A DNA stretch of 6,363 bases from NCBI GenBank assembly GCA_020024675.1, contig JAHHTM010000077.1, forward strand, positions 1 through 6,363. Direction: 5' to 3'. Both the position numbers and the translations under genes were made by a program. Positions within the stretch are counted from its first letter, which is position 1, and the number at the start of each line of letters is the position of its first letter. The notes under the pieces are model-generated. The model was not told the DNA's origin, did not search any database, and saw nothing but the letters and a program-made list of their open reading frames with translations. The DNA is from Muricomes sp. GTDB lineage: Bacteria > Bacillota > Clostridia > Lachnospirales > Lachnospiraceae. Of this stretch, positions 1-6,363 are shown in pieces.

Positions 1-1995
1 TACATCTGCTTTGTACTTCTCCATTTTGAATTTTTTTGCTTCTCCATCTCGAACTGAAAACAAAATACTTTTTGCATAAATATTTCCATTCGGCAAACGA
101 TTTTGAATTATCATTTCATAATCTCCTGCCGGCAAATTTATTTTCATGTGGTCATAAATCTTCTCTAAATGAATAAGTTTATCATTCGTACTTTCTTTTT
201 TTACAATAGCAAAATCTTCCTCGTACTTTAATACTCCCTCGTTTCCAAAAGAAAGTTCCATCATTCCTTGCTTCTCTTCTTCAAGTACAGCTTTGTGAAA
301 TCCTTCTTTATAGTACTCTTTTGTTCCGTCTAATCTTAATAATCGTGCTGGAATACCAAGGCTACGGCAGATTGCTACAAAAAGAATATCTTTTGATAAT
401 TCGCTTCCCACTTTATTTTTCAAACACATGTAAGGCGGTGTAACAATTGCATTGTATTCCCGTGCAACTGTTTTAATGTTTTTTTGAATATATTCCCATA
501 TTTTTTTCGGATCATCTTTGAAAACTTCCTTTTCGTCTTCTGTAAAGGAAGTTAAAATTTCTTTTCTATAGCTTGTCAAAGTCTCATCTGCTATTCGTGG
601 AGAAAGCAAATATTTTGTATAAATTTCAGCATCAAATCGATCTTGGTACTGTTTTGCTTCTTCTAAATGTGAAATCAGGACAGAAGCTTTTACATCCAAT
701 CGATCCTTTTTTGACAGCGTAGCAAGAATTGTATTTTTTTCTTCTTCCTTATACGCATCCCACTCTCTCTCGAATTTTTCATTTACTATGTGATTTCTCG
801 CATGGCGAAGATTCGTAACATGGATACATTTTTTAGAATGCTTCTCCTTTTGCTCTTGTGTAAGAACAGTTGTATTTTTTTCGCTATCTTTTGGTGCATA
901 CACTACAAATTCGTTCCAAATTTCCTCATTTGTATAAGGTGTAGTAAATCCCAAGGTTATATCCTGTTCTTGTCTTGTATCAATTACCTTCGAAATTCTT
1001 TTTTCGTCCTTAACCGCTTCCACACGAACGCTTCCCTTACCAAGCGTAATCTTGCATTTTCCTTCTTGATTTGTCCTCATTTGAGCAACTGGGTAAAATT
1101 GTGCATAATTTAAAACTTGTATCGAAACCAGCGCCTGCGGAACTGGATTTTGATTTTCATCAAAAATTTGTATATTTAGCGTTGTTGTATTGGCATATCG
1201 TTCTATTTGATTTTCTTCCTTGACAAAATTTTCAGGTGCGATCATCTCTTCTTTATTTTCCATGATTTCCCCAAATCGTCTTGTATGAAGAAGTATCGCG
1301 CGCGAAGATGCACTCGTGAACCAACCTCTATTCAAAATTTCTTCTGGCTCACAGGCGCCTAAAAACTTCCACACTCCATCGCACCATACCTCTACCCATG
1401 CATGGTTATCATCACAGTGGGACCATCTTGGGGCATAAATCTGCCTTGCCGGAATTCCCGCACTTCTAAGCACAGACACTGTGAAAGTGGATTCTTCCCC
1501 ACATCTTCCATATCCACTATCATATACGGTCATTGGAGAAGCGGTTCTGTCATCACTGGCTCTATATGTTGCCTTTGATGCACACCAATAGTTTAATTCT
1601 TTCGTCACATCTTCCATAGAAGCACCTTTTTCACTTTGTTCCTTTAAGATTTCTCTAATCTGGCTGTAAAAAAAGCCTCGACACTCTGAAATATCTTCTG
1701 TGTTTATTCTATGAAAAACAACATACTGCAAAAAAATATCTTCCGGTATATTTTGCGTAAACATACCGTGTTCCTTCAAATAAACGCCATGCTTTGCATA
1801 AGATTGAAAAACAGAAAACGGATAGGTCACTGCATCACTAACAGGCATACTTCCATACAAATATTTTAAAAGTAGTTGTTCTTCATCTGAACATGTCTTA
1901 CATTTTTGTTCAATCTCACAAAATTTTTCTGGAATAATAATTTGAAGCTTTTGAAATTCTTCTTGAATTTTTTTTTCTATTTTTTCTGTAAACAT
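1..1995 (-). CDS. Transglutaminase-like (PNGase-fold) multidomain protein, 3' end beyond window
   Basis: The reading frame is open for 665 codons from the ATG at 1995 to the window edge, with no stop, so the C-terminus is missing. No signal peptide or membrane segment is seen, so it is probably cytoplasmic. Residues 1-130 are a mostly charged, helical-looking lead-in. Residues about 130-225 form a transglutaminase core: the Cys is C165 in GYGRCGEES, followed by RSAGIPAR (177-184), and the His is H198 in DDNHAWVEVW. The third-residue region reads FLGACEPE (211-218). Compared with the HCDPCE motif of peptide:N-glycanases, a Gly (213) stands where the Asp would be, while the following Cys-Glu is kept. 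Residues about 268-340 resemble a carboxypeptidase-regulatory-like beta-sandwich. A Lys/Glu-rich segment (366-465) leads to a second, degenerate transglutaminase-like region (about 500-605), then a beta-rich segment from about 606. From memory, similar long proteins occur across gut Clostridia, with no established substrate. The start is set by GAGGAG 7 nt upstream. It is the last visible gene of the operon, 4 nt after the aminopeptidase stop. Confidence 0.87.
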   Translation of the reverse strand, partial: MFTEKIEKKIQEEFQKLQIIIPEKFCEIEQKCKTCSDEEQLLLKYLYGSMPVSDAVTYPFSVFQSYAKHGVYLKEHGMFTQNIPEDIFLQYVVFHRINTEDISECRGFFYSQIREILKEQSEKGASMEDVTKELNYWCASKATYRASDDRTASPMTVYDSGYGRCGEESTFTVSVLRSAGIPARQIYAPRWSHCDDNHAWVEVWCDGVWKFLGACEPEEILNRGWFTSASSRAILLHTRRFGEIMENKEEMIAPENFVKEENQIERYANTTTLNIQIFDENQNPVPQALVSIQVLNYAQFYPVAQMRTNQEGKCKITLGKGSVRVEAVKDEKRISKVIDTRQEQDITLGFTTPYTNEEIWNEFVVYAPKDSEKNTTVLTQEQKEKHSKKCIHVTNLRHARNHIVNEKFEREWDAYKEEEKNTILATLSKKDRLDVKASVLISHLEEAKQYQDRFDAEIYTKYLLSPRIADETLTSYRKEILTSFTEDEKEVFKDDPKKIWEYIQKNIKTVAREYNAIVTPPYMCLKNKVGSELSKDILFVAICRSLGIPARLLRLDGTKEYYKEGFHKAVLEEEKQGMMELSFGNEGVLKYEEDFAIVKKESTNDKLIHLEKIYDHMKINLPAGDYEMIIQNRLPNGNIYAKSILFSVRDGEAKKFKMEKYKADV

Positions 1996-1999
1996 CCCG

Positions 2000-3427
2000 T
2001 TACTCCTCTTCACACAAGTAATATAAGGTCGATACTGCTGCACCCGTTGCTCCTGTTTGTTGATATTTCCAAATAGGTGAATCTACCCATGCTGTTCCGG
2101 CAATATCAATATGCATCCATTTTACATTTTGTGCAAATTTTTTAATAAACAGTCCTGCTGTAATCGTACCGCAATACGATTCCCCTTGATTTTTTACATC
2201 TGCCACTTCACTTTTTATCATCTTTTCATGCTCTTCTCCATAAGGAAGACGATGATATTTTTCTCCGGATTTATTAGCAGCGCGTACTAACCGATCGTAA
2301 AACATATCACTATCACTTAATACCCCTGCAATAGAAAAACCAAGCATATTAACTACTGCTCCTGTCAATGTGGCGATATCAAGAACATTTGTCACACCTT
2401 CATTTTGAACCGTATAAGACACCGCATCTGCTAAAATCAATCTTCCCTCTGCATCTGTATTCATCACTTCTATCTTTTTCCCTGAATAAGAGGAAATCAC
2501 ATCGCCAGGAAGAAGACTTCCCTTTGAAATTCGATTTTCGCACATTGGGAGAACTGCTACTACATTTGTCTTTATTTTGTTTTTGGCAAGAGAATATACT
2601 GCAGATGCCACTGCTGCTGCCCCTGCCATATCTCCTTTGATTCCTGCCATACTAGAAGCCGGTTTTAGACAATATCCACCTGTATCGACCGTAACTCCTT
2701 TTCCTACAAGACCAATCTTTTCACTGTTTTTTTCCTGTGCATTGTAACGAAGTACCAAAAGACAAGGTGGATTAACGCTACTTTCTCCTACACTGCAAAG
2801 AGCCTGCATTCCCATTGTCCTAAGCTGTCCATAAACAAGTAACTCCATCTCAAGATTCTCATTATGCAAAGCTTCTAATTCATCCATCACTCTTTTTGCC
2901 ATATCCATTGGTTTTAAAAGGTTAGATGGACGATTGACAAGCTCTCTTGCAAAAAGAACACTTTCTCCTATTGTTTGTCCTCGAAAAACATATTTCTCAG
3001 CATCTTTTTTATCTTCCGATGTTATTCCTGTTAAATTAACTCGAATACTCTTTATACACTCTTTATAATTTTTATATTTTTCAAAGTTTCCAAGACATAT
3101 TCCATGGGAAATCCGTTCTAAAACACTAAGTCCTCCCATTGTAATAAACTTGCTTACTTCTAAGTCATATTCTCTAATTTTATATTCTTTCATAAGTGTT
3201 GCTGCATAGGCAGTTACTTCTAAAATTTGATTTTCTGTAAGTGATTCACTTCCTAATCCAACACTTACACATATTTGCCCATCTTCCTTTTCATAGGTAA
3301 TATGTTGTAAATATTCTCCTTTGAATATTTTTTGAATATTTTTTCCACATTGATCAAGTTCGCAATCATGTTCTCCGACAAATTCCACTTTAAAATCTTG
3401 TTTCTTTTCATTGCTGCACGTTATCAT
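2000..3427 (-). CDS. pepA: Leucyl aminopeptidase, M17 family (PepA-like)
   Basis: This is a cytosolic two-metal exopeptidase that releases N-terminal residues from peptides. At 475 aa it is slightly shorter than E. coli PepA (503 aa), with most of the difference in the poorly conserved N-terminal domain (about 1-140). The catalytic domain is complete. Metal ligands are K243, D248 (VDTGG), D266 (KGDMAG), D325 and E327, and the catalytic residues are K255 (CLKP) and R329 (NTDAEGRL, the family signature). The spacing matches E. coli K270/D275/K282/D293/D352/E354/R356 exactly, with a constant offset of 27. The usual FDSGG is VDTGG here, a conservative change next to a ligand. No signal peptide is seen. 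The start is supported by GGAGGAG 5 nt upstream. It lies 13 nt after the YitT-type gene and 4 nt before the transglutaminase-like gene, so it is probably co-transcribed with both. Family and activity are secure; the leucine preference and the symbol are by homology only. Confidence 0.95.
   Translation of the reverse strand: MITCSNEKKQDFKVEFVGEHDCELDQCGKNIQKIFKGEYLQHITYEKEDGQICVSVGLGSESLTENQILEVTAYAATLMKEYKIREYDLEVSKFITMGGLSVLERISHGICLGNFEKYKNYKECIKSIRVNLTGITSEDKKDAEKYVFRGQTIGESVLFARELVNRPSNLLKPMDMAKRVMDELEALHNENLEMELLVYGQLRTMGMQALCSVGESSVNPPCLLVLRYNAQEKNSEKIGLVGKGVTVDTGGYCLKPASSMAGIKGDMAGAAAVASAVYSLAKNKIKTNVVAVLPMCENRISKGSLLPGDVISSYSGKKIEVMNTDAEGRLILADAVSYTVQNEGVTNVLDIATLTGAVVNMLGFSIAGVLSDSDMFYDRLVRAANKSGEKYHRLPYGEEHEKMIKSEVADVKNQGESYCGTITAGLFIKKFAQNVKWMHIDIAGTAWVDSPIWKYQQTGATGAAVSTLYYLCEEE
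2003..2008 (-). promoter_or_regulatory. RBS for the transglutaminase-like gene, embedded in the end of the aminopeptidase gene
   Basis: GAGGAG on the minus strand coincides with the last two Glu codons of the aminopeptidase, directly before its TAA (2000-2002). The downstream ATG (1993-1995) follows after TAACGGG, a spacing of 7 nt. A terminating ribosome would sit over the next start, so translational coupling is likely. This also fixes the start of the downstream gene. Confidence 0.8.
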
Positions 3428-3432
3428 CTTCT

Positions 3433-3439
3433 CTCCTCC
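3433..3439 (-). promoter_or_regulatory. RBS for the aminopeptidase gene
   Basis: GGAGGAG lies in the 13-nt gap between the stop of the YitT-type gene (3441-3443) and the ATG at 3425-3427. It is the strongest Shine-Dalgarno in the window and fixes this start. The gap is too short for a promoter. Confidence 0.85.
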
Positions 3440-3440
3440 A

Positions 3441-4292
3441 TTATGTCATACATCGAAAGCCTTTTCCTTCTATTTTACTTGCTTTTGTGGTAATAATTAA
3501 TGCCTGTTCATCAACTACTTTTACTTGTTCTCGTATTTCTTCACTTATGCCTTTATCAACCGCACATAAAATTACTCGTTGTACTTCACTAGAGTATCCA
3601 CCTTCACCTTTTAAAATCGTAATTCCCATTTTTTTCTGCAAAAATAAATTTCTGACCTTGTCAGTACATTCCGAGATAATGATCATCATATCTTTACTAT
3701 CCGCAGATGACAACATCTTGTCCATAAAAGCTCCGGATACATAGACCGCAACTACAGCATATAAAAAACTCTCTATATTTTTAAATACAAGTACTGAAGA
3801 TATCACAACGAGAAAATTTAACGCTGAAATCATACTCCCTACCTGGAATTGTGGATTGATTTTCTGGACAATCAATCCAAGTAAAGAAATTCCCCCGGTA
3901 TTTGATTTACCAAGATGCACAAAACCAAGTCCACATCCCATAAGTGCACCACCAAACATGGCTGCTAGCAGCGCATCTCCTTTATATACAGGAATTTTTA
4001 CAACTATATAATCTGTTATGAACGACAAAAGCATTGTCGTAAGTAATGTTTTTACGACAAAGCTTTTGCTAAAGTATTTTTTATACAGAATTAAAAATAA
4101 TAATGGAATATTAAATAAAAAGACGAACAACCCCATTGGTATTCCGCAGATATAATTTAATAAAATGGCAATTCCACTTGCGCCTCCAGGTGCAATCTTA
4201 TGTGGTGCATTAAAGCAATTAATTCCCACTGCATAGATAAAGCATCCTATAAGGTTAAATAATATATTGCTAAACACTCTTTTTATTTTCAT
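3441..4292 (-). CDS. YitT family integral membrane protein with DUF2179 domain
   Basis: This 283-aa protein has the usual YitT layout and length. Hydrophobic stretches at about 8-27, 35-50, 53-71, 78-98, 107-127, 151-170 and 173-190 give roughly six membrane helices (PF02588, YitT_membrane). Conserved loops are visible: APGGASGIA (34-42), with the family GG-x-x-G feature, and LGKSNTGGISLLG (127-139). The C-terminal part (about 200-283) is soluble and matches DUF2179 (PF10035), with MMIIIS near its start, GGYS (231-234) and a closing EGKGF (275-279). This domain is thought to face the cytoplasm. The molecular function and any substrate of this family are not established; some members are loosely described as transporter-like. 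It sits between the glycosidase gene (15-nt gap) and the aminopeptidase gene (13-nt gap). The start is supported by length and by the hydrophobic N-terminus, but its Shine-Dalgarno is atypical. The family call is secure; the role in this operon is unknown. Confidence 0.94.
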   Translation of the reverse strand: MKIKRVFSNILFNLIGCFIYAVGINCFNAPHKIAPGGASGIAILLNYICGIPMGLFVFLFNIPLLFLILYKKYFSKSFVVKTLLTTMLLSFITDYIVVKIPVYKGDALLAAMFGGALMGCGLGFVHLGKSNTGGISLLGLIVQKINPQFQVGSMISALNFLVVISSVLVFKNIESFLYAVVAVYVSGAFMDKMLSSADSKDMMIIISECTDKVRNLFLQKKMGITILKGEGGYSSEVQRVILCAVDKGISEEIREQVKVVDEQALIITTKASKIEGKGFRCMT

Positions 4293-4296
4293 TTTG

Positions 4297-4303
4297 CACC
4301 GTC
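4297..4303 (-). promoter_or_regulatory. Weak or atypical RBS for the YitT-type gene
   Basis: The 15 nt between the glycosidase TAG and this ATG contain no GGAGG. The best match is GACGGTG, which aligns with the GGAGGTG consensus at five of seven positions and ends 4 nt before the ATG. The three other complete spacers here have GGAG-type cores, so this start may be weaker or depend on coupling to the upstream stop. Confidence 0.5.
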
Positions 4304-4307
4304 TTTT

Positions 4308-6293
4308 CTAAGATAATTCAACCATGGTATGTCCTTCAATTTTATCAACAACAAATGTAACGACATTTCCTTTTTGCGAAAATTCGATGTTCTTTTTTTC
4401 TGGAACTAACTGCACATTTTTTATCTCTTTTCCATGTGTATGAATTTTGATTTCTACACGATAAAGTGGAATCACATCTTCAATCGTATAAATATCTTCA
4501 CTTCTTTTTTCAGTAATATAATGAAGTAAATGCAAAATACTTCTATTTTCTACCTTATTCAAAGCGGTAAGCAATGTTGATGGACCGTTGTGAGAAACCA
4601 ACTTATCTGGAAGGAGGAGTTCTAATGCATCCTTTACCATAAGCTTACACCATCTTGCCGCATTTTTTCTATACGCATAGAAAACTGGATGCGAAAAATA
4701 AATTACATTACCAAATCTTGTGACTGCGGGCCTTCCCTTTACCCCTTTTGATGGTGTATGTTGATGTGAACAAAATTTTTCTCCTTCTCTATTAAAGTAT
4801 GGAGAAATTTTGTCCATAATAACATCTGCTTCTTCAACTTCCACATCATAGCCTCTTACGTACATAACGTGTTCTTCTTTTGGAAGATCTTTTCCAATCA
4901 CATTATTAGGCATAACAAACTCACGATAGTATTCTGATTCTCCTTTATAAGCCACTCCATATATAGAATCACTTCCATTTTTGTTAATGCAAGAATCATA
5001 GGAACCTATCACACATCCACCCTGTGCAATATAATCTTTCATTACTTTTTCTAGATTTTCATTATGGTAAATGCAATCTGGCAGAATAACCACCTTATAT
5101 TTGTTTAAATCCATCTGACTATCTATAATGTCAAATTGATATGACAATTCTTGAAGCATTCTTACCGTGCCAATTAAAGAAGGAGAAATCCCCAAGTCAT
5201 ATGCACCTTCCGGATAAAATTCCTCTGGAGTAATGACCGCAATCTGTGCCATTGATTTTGCATTGACACAATAAGGTTCTTTTTCTTTTACACTTTTATA
5301 TACTTGTCCGATTAGATCATACGCACCCTCTGATAACTTTCCGGACGGATGTAACTGATCACCTATGGAACATCCTGCGCCAAATGCAAGCATACTAAAG
5401 CATTCAAACTCTAATGCAGCTTTATTTTTCAGCGAATGAAAATCCCCCCAATATGTATGAAACTTTCCTGTCATTCCAATTATGTTTTTGCCAAGATTTC
5501 TTGCATATCTACTTGTAGCAGGAAAATGATCATATCCCCAGCCTCCACTTGGAAGGGATTCTAGTTCCAAATGACTATAGTCCTTAAAACTGTCCTTAGA
5601 AGCAGGTCCTACATGAGAACTGTTATAAAATACTGTTGCTTTCGGCGCTCTTTCTTTTATAAAAGCGGTAATTTCTTCCTTAAATTCGTTCAACATCATA
5701 TTTGAATAACGCAAACGTTCTTTTTTACTCTCCACATCCATTCCAAGTTCTTTCATCTTCTTCTGGCAATGTTCACATTTACAATCCACCTGAAATAGAA
5801 TATCCATAAAAATCCCATCCACATTGTCAGGTCCTACTACTTCAATGACATCTGCTAATTGATCCTTAAAGAACGCTCTATATCCACTGTTAATACAGAT
5901 TGTATAGTAAAAATGTGGCCATTCAACGTGTTGAGTGTCAATATAATTTCCATTTTCATCTACAGATAGCCACTCTGGATGTTCACGCATTACACGTCCA
6001 TCCCATTGTACTGTCGTATAAATTGGAACTTTTATATTCCTCTTATGACATGCCTCAATTTGTTCTAATAATAAATTATGATTTTTCAGTTTTGGATGAA
6101 TCAATTCTGGAAATTTTTTTGATGGATAATATAACCATCCATGATGACATCTAGAAAAACATGTAACTGAATTTACATTTGCCTGCTCTAGACGCTCTGC
6201 AAATTCTTCTTTATCAAATAATTCACCTACTGAATCTATGTATTCACTTGTATGAAAGTCTAAATGTATCTGACGTTGTCTAATTTCTGACAT
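4308..6293 (-). CDS. GHL6-type glycoside hydrolase with beta-galactosidase trimerisation-like domain
   Basis: This is a predicted cytoplasmic glycosidase of 661 aa with no signal peptide. The N-terminal part (about 8-330) looks like the hypothetical glycosyl hydrolase 6 barrel (PF14871): HLDFHTS (10-16), CHHGWLYYP (49-57), VPIYTTVQWD (89-98) and DGIFMDI (159-165), with D164 a plausible active-site acid. These are followed by ELESLPSGGWGYDHFP (243-258), MTGKFH (274-279) and IGDQLHPSG (310-318). A Cys cluster, C171-x-C173-x-x-C176, follows the DGIFMDI strand. Residues about 349-435 form a Rossmann/GATase-like segment with IAVITPEEF and VVILPDCIY, as in beta-galactosidase trimerisation domains (PF08532). 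Residues about 585-661 look like a C-terminal beta-sandwich. The substrate cannot be read from the sequence. The gene starts 18 nt after an apparent sugar-permease gene, which suggests it acts on an imported oligosaccharide. The start has AAGGAG upstream. Related to the GH42 type in architecture, but the barrel motifs fit GHL6 better. Confidence 0.85.
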   Translation of the reverse strand: MSEIRQRQIHLDFHTSEYIDSVGELFDKEEFAERLEQANVNSVTCFSRCHHGWLYYPSKKFPELIHPKLKNHNLLLEQIEACHKRNIKVPIYTTVQWDGRVMREHPEWLSVDENGNYIDTQHVEWPHFYYTICINSGYRAFFKDQLADVIEVVGPDNVDGIFMDILFQVDCKCEHCQKKMKELGMDVESKKERLRYSNMMLNEFKEEITAFIKERAPKATVFYNSSHVGPASKDSFKDYSHLELESLPSGGWGYDHFPATSRYARNLGKNIIGMTGKFHTYWGDFHSLKNKAALEFECFSMLAFGAGCSIGDQLHPSGKLSEGAYDLIGQVYKSVKEKEPYCVNAKSMAQIAVITPEEFYPEGAYDLGISPSLIGTVRMLQELSYQFDIIDSQMDLNKYKVVILPDCIYHNENLEKVMKDYIAQGGCVIGSYDSCINKNGSDSIYGVAYKGESEYYREFVMPNNVIGKDLPKEEHVMYVRGYDVEVEEADVIMDKISPYFNREGEKFCSHQHTPSKGVKGRPAVTRFGNVIYFSHPVFYAYRKNAARWCKLMVKDALELLLPDKLVSHNGPSTLLTALNKVENRSILHLLHYITEKRSEDIYTIEDVIPLYRVEIKIHTHGKEIKNVQLVPEKKNIEFSQKGNVVTFVVDKIEGHTMVELS

Positions 6294-6301
6294 GGCATTC
6301 T

Positions 6302-6307
6302 CTCCTT
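6302..6307 (-). promoter_or_regulatory. RBS for the glycoside hydrolase gene
   Basis: AAGGAG lies 8 nt before the ATG at 6291-6293. A second ATG at 6296-6298 is closer to the Shine-Dalgarno but in another frame, so it is not the start of this protein. The site lies within the 18-nt gap after the permease stop. Confidence 0.8.
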
Positions 6308-6311
6308 TTGT

Positions 6312-6363
6312 TTATTCTTTTACAGCACCAGCTGCAAGTCCACCTTCAACTTTTTCTTGGAAT
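6312..6363 (-). CDS. Carbohydrate ABC transporter permease, C-terminal end only (MalG-like)
   Basis: Only the last 16 codons and the TAA (6312-6314) lie in the window; the gene continues beyond 6363. The encoded tail FQEKVEGGLAAGAVKE followed by a stop matches the typical ending of MalG/YcjP-type inner-membrane permeases, in which an F-Q/R start, a G-L-x-x-G-A-V-K core and immediate termination recur. Such permeases pair with a MalF-type permease, a solute-binding lipoprotein and an MsmX/MalK-type ATPase to import oligosaccharides. The stop is 18 nt before the glycosidase start, consistent with one operon. The call rests on a short but characteristic tail and on context, so it is probable rather than certain. 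Confidence 0.75.
   Translation of the reverse strand, partial: FQEKVEGGLAAGAVKE

Noticed and set aside
790..1113. Plus-strand open frame of 107 codons
   Set aside because: It lies antisense inside the transglutaminase-like coding region, has a Cys/Phe/Leu-rich low-complexity translation, and matches no family I recognise.
1968..1985. T-runs that could pass for the tail of an intrinsic terminator
   Set aside because: They lie inside coding sequence at the start of the last gene, and no GC-rich stem precedes them on either strand.
1..1995. Secreted or cell-wall transglutaminase
   Set aside because: The N-terminus is charged and lacks a hydrophobic core or cleavage site, and the Shine-Dalgarno fixes the start, so export through a signal peptide is unlikely.
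2368..2640. Plus-strand open frame of 90 codons
   Set aside because: It is antisense to the conserved catalytic domain of the aminopeptidase, and its composition reflects the opposite strand.
3320..3344. Two copies of an AT-rich unit containing GAATATT, about 11 bp apart
   Set aside because: It lies within aminopeptidase codons in a variable N-terminal region. The unit is too short and AT-rich to be distinguished from chance.
3487..3744. Plus-strand open frame of 85 codons
   Set aside because: It is antisense to the DUF2179 part of the YitT-type gene, with no recognisable domain.
4290..4311. Possible promoter for the YitT-type gene in the spacer
   Set aside because: The gap is 15 nt, and any promoter would have to lie in the glycosidase coding region. 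I see no convincing -35/-10 pair there by eye, and AT-rich lookalikes are common.
5900..6154. Plus-strand open frame of 84 codons
   Set aside because: It is antisense to the N-terminal barrel of the glycosidase, with no recognisable domain.

Overview
The window is AT-rich (roughly mid-30s % GC by eye), with strong Shine-Dalgarno sequences of the GGAGG type. All five recognisable genes lie on the minus strand. Gene families and sequence style point to a low-GC anaerobic Firmicute, most likely a gut-type Clostridia/Lachnospiraceae member. That placement is inferred from protein style, not from a marker gene.

Transcription runs from high to low coordinates. In that order the genes are: (1) the last 16 codons of what looks like an MalG-type sugar ABC transporter permease (6312-6363, cut by the window edge); (2) a cytoplasmic GHL6-type glycoside hydrolase with a beta-galactosidase trimerisation-like domain (4308-6293); (3) a YitT-type membrane protein with a C-terminal DUF2179 domain (3441-4292); (4) an M17 leucyl aminopeptidase with all metal and catalytic residues present (2000-3427); (5) a large transglutaminase/PNGase-fold protein, 665 codons of which are visible before the window ends (1-1995).

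The intergenic gaps are only 18, 15, 13 and 4 nt. None has room for an ordinary promoter plus leader or for an intrinsic terminator, so the genes are probably co-transcribed. There is no gene-free stretch over 300 bases, and I see no tRNA, rRNA, CRISPR array, insertion sequence or riboswitch.

The first two genes suggest import and intracellular breakdown of an oligosaccharide. The last two suggest intracellular peptide or amide processing. Together they allow the hypothesis of a glycopeptide or peptidyl-sugar catabolic operon, with YitT as a membrane component of unknown substrate. This is inference: the genes could also be independent housekeeping functions placed behind a sugar-uptake operon.
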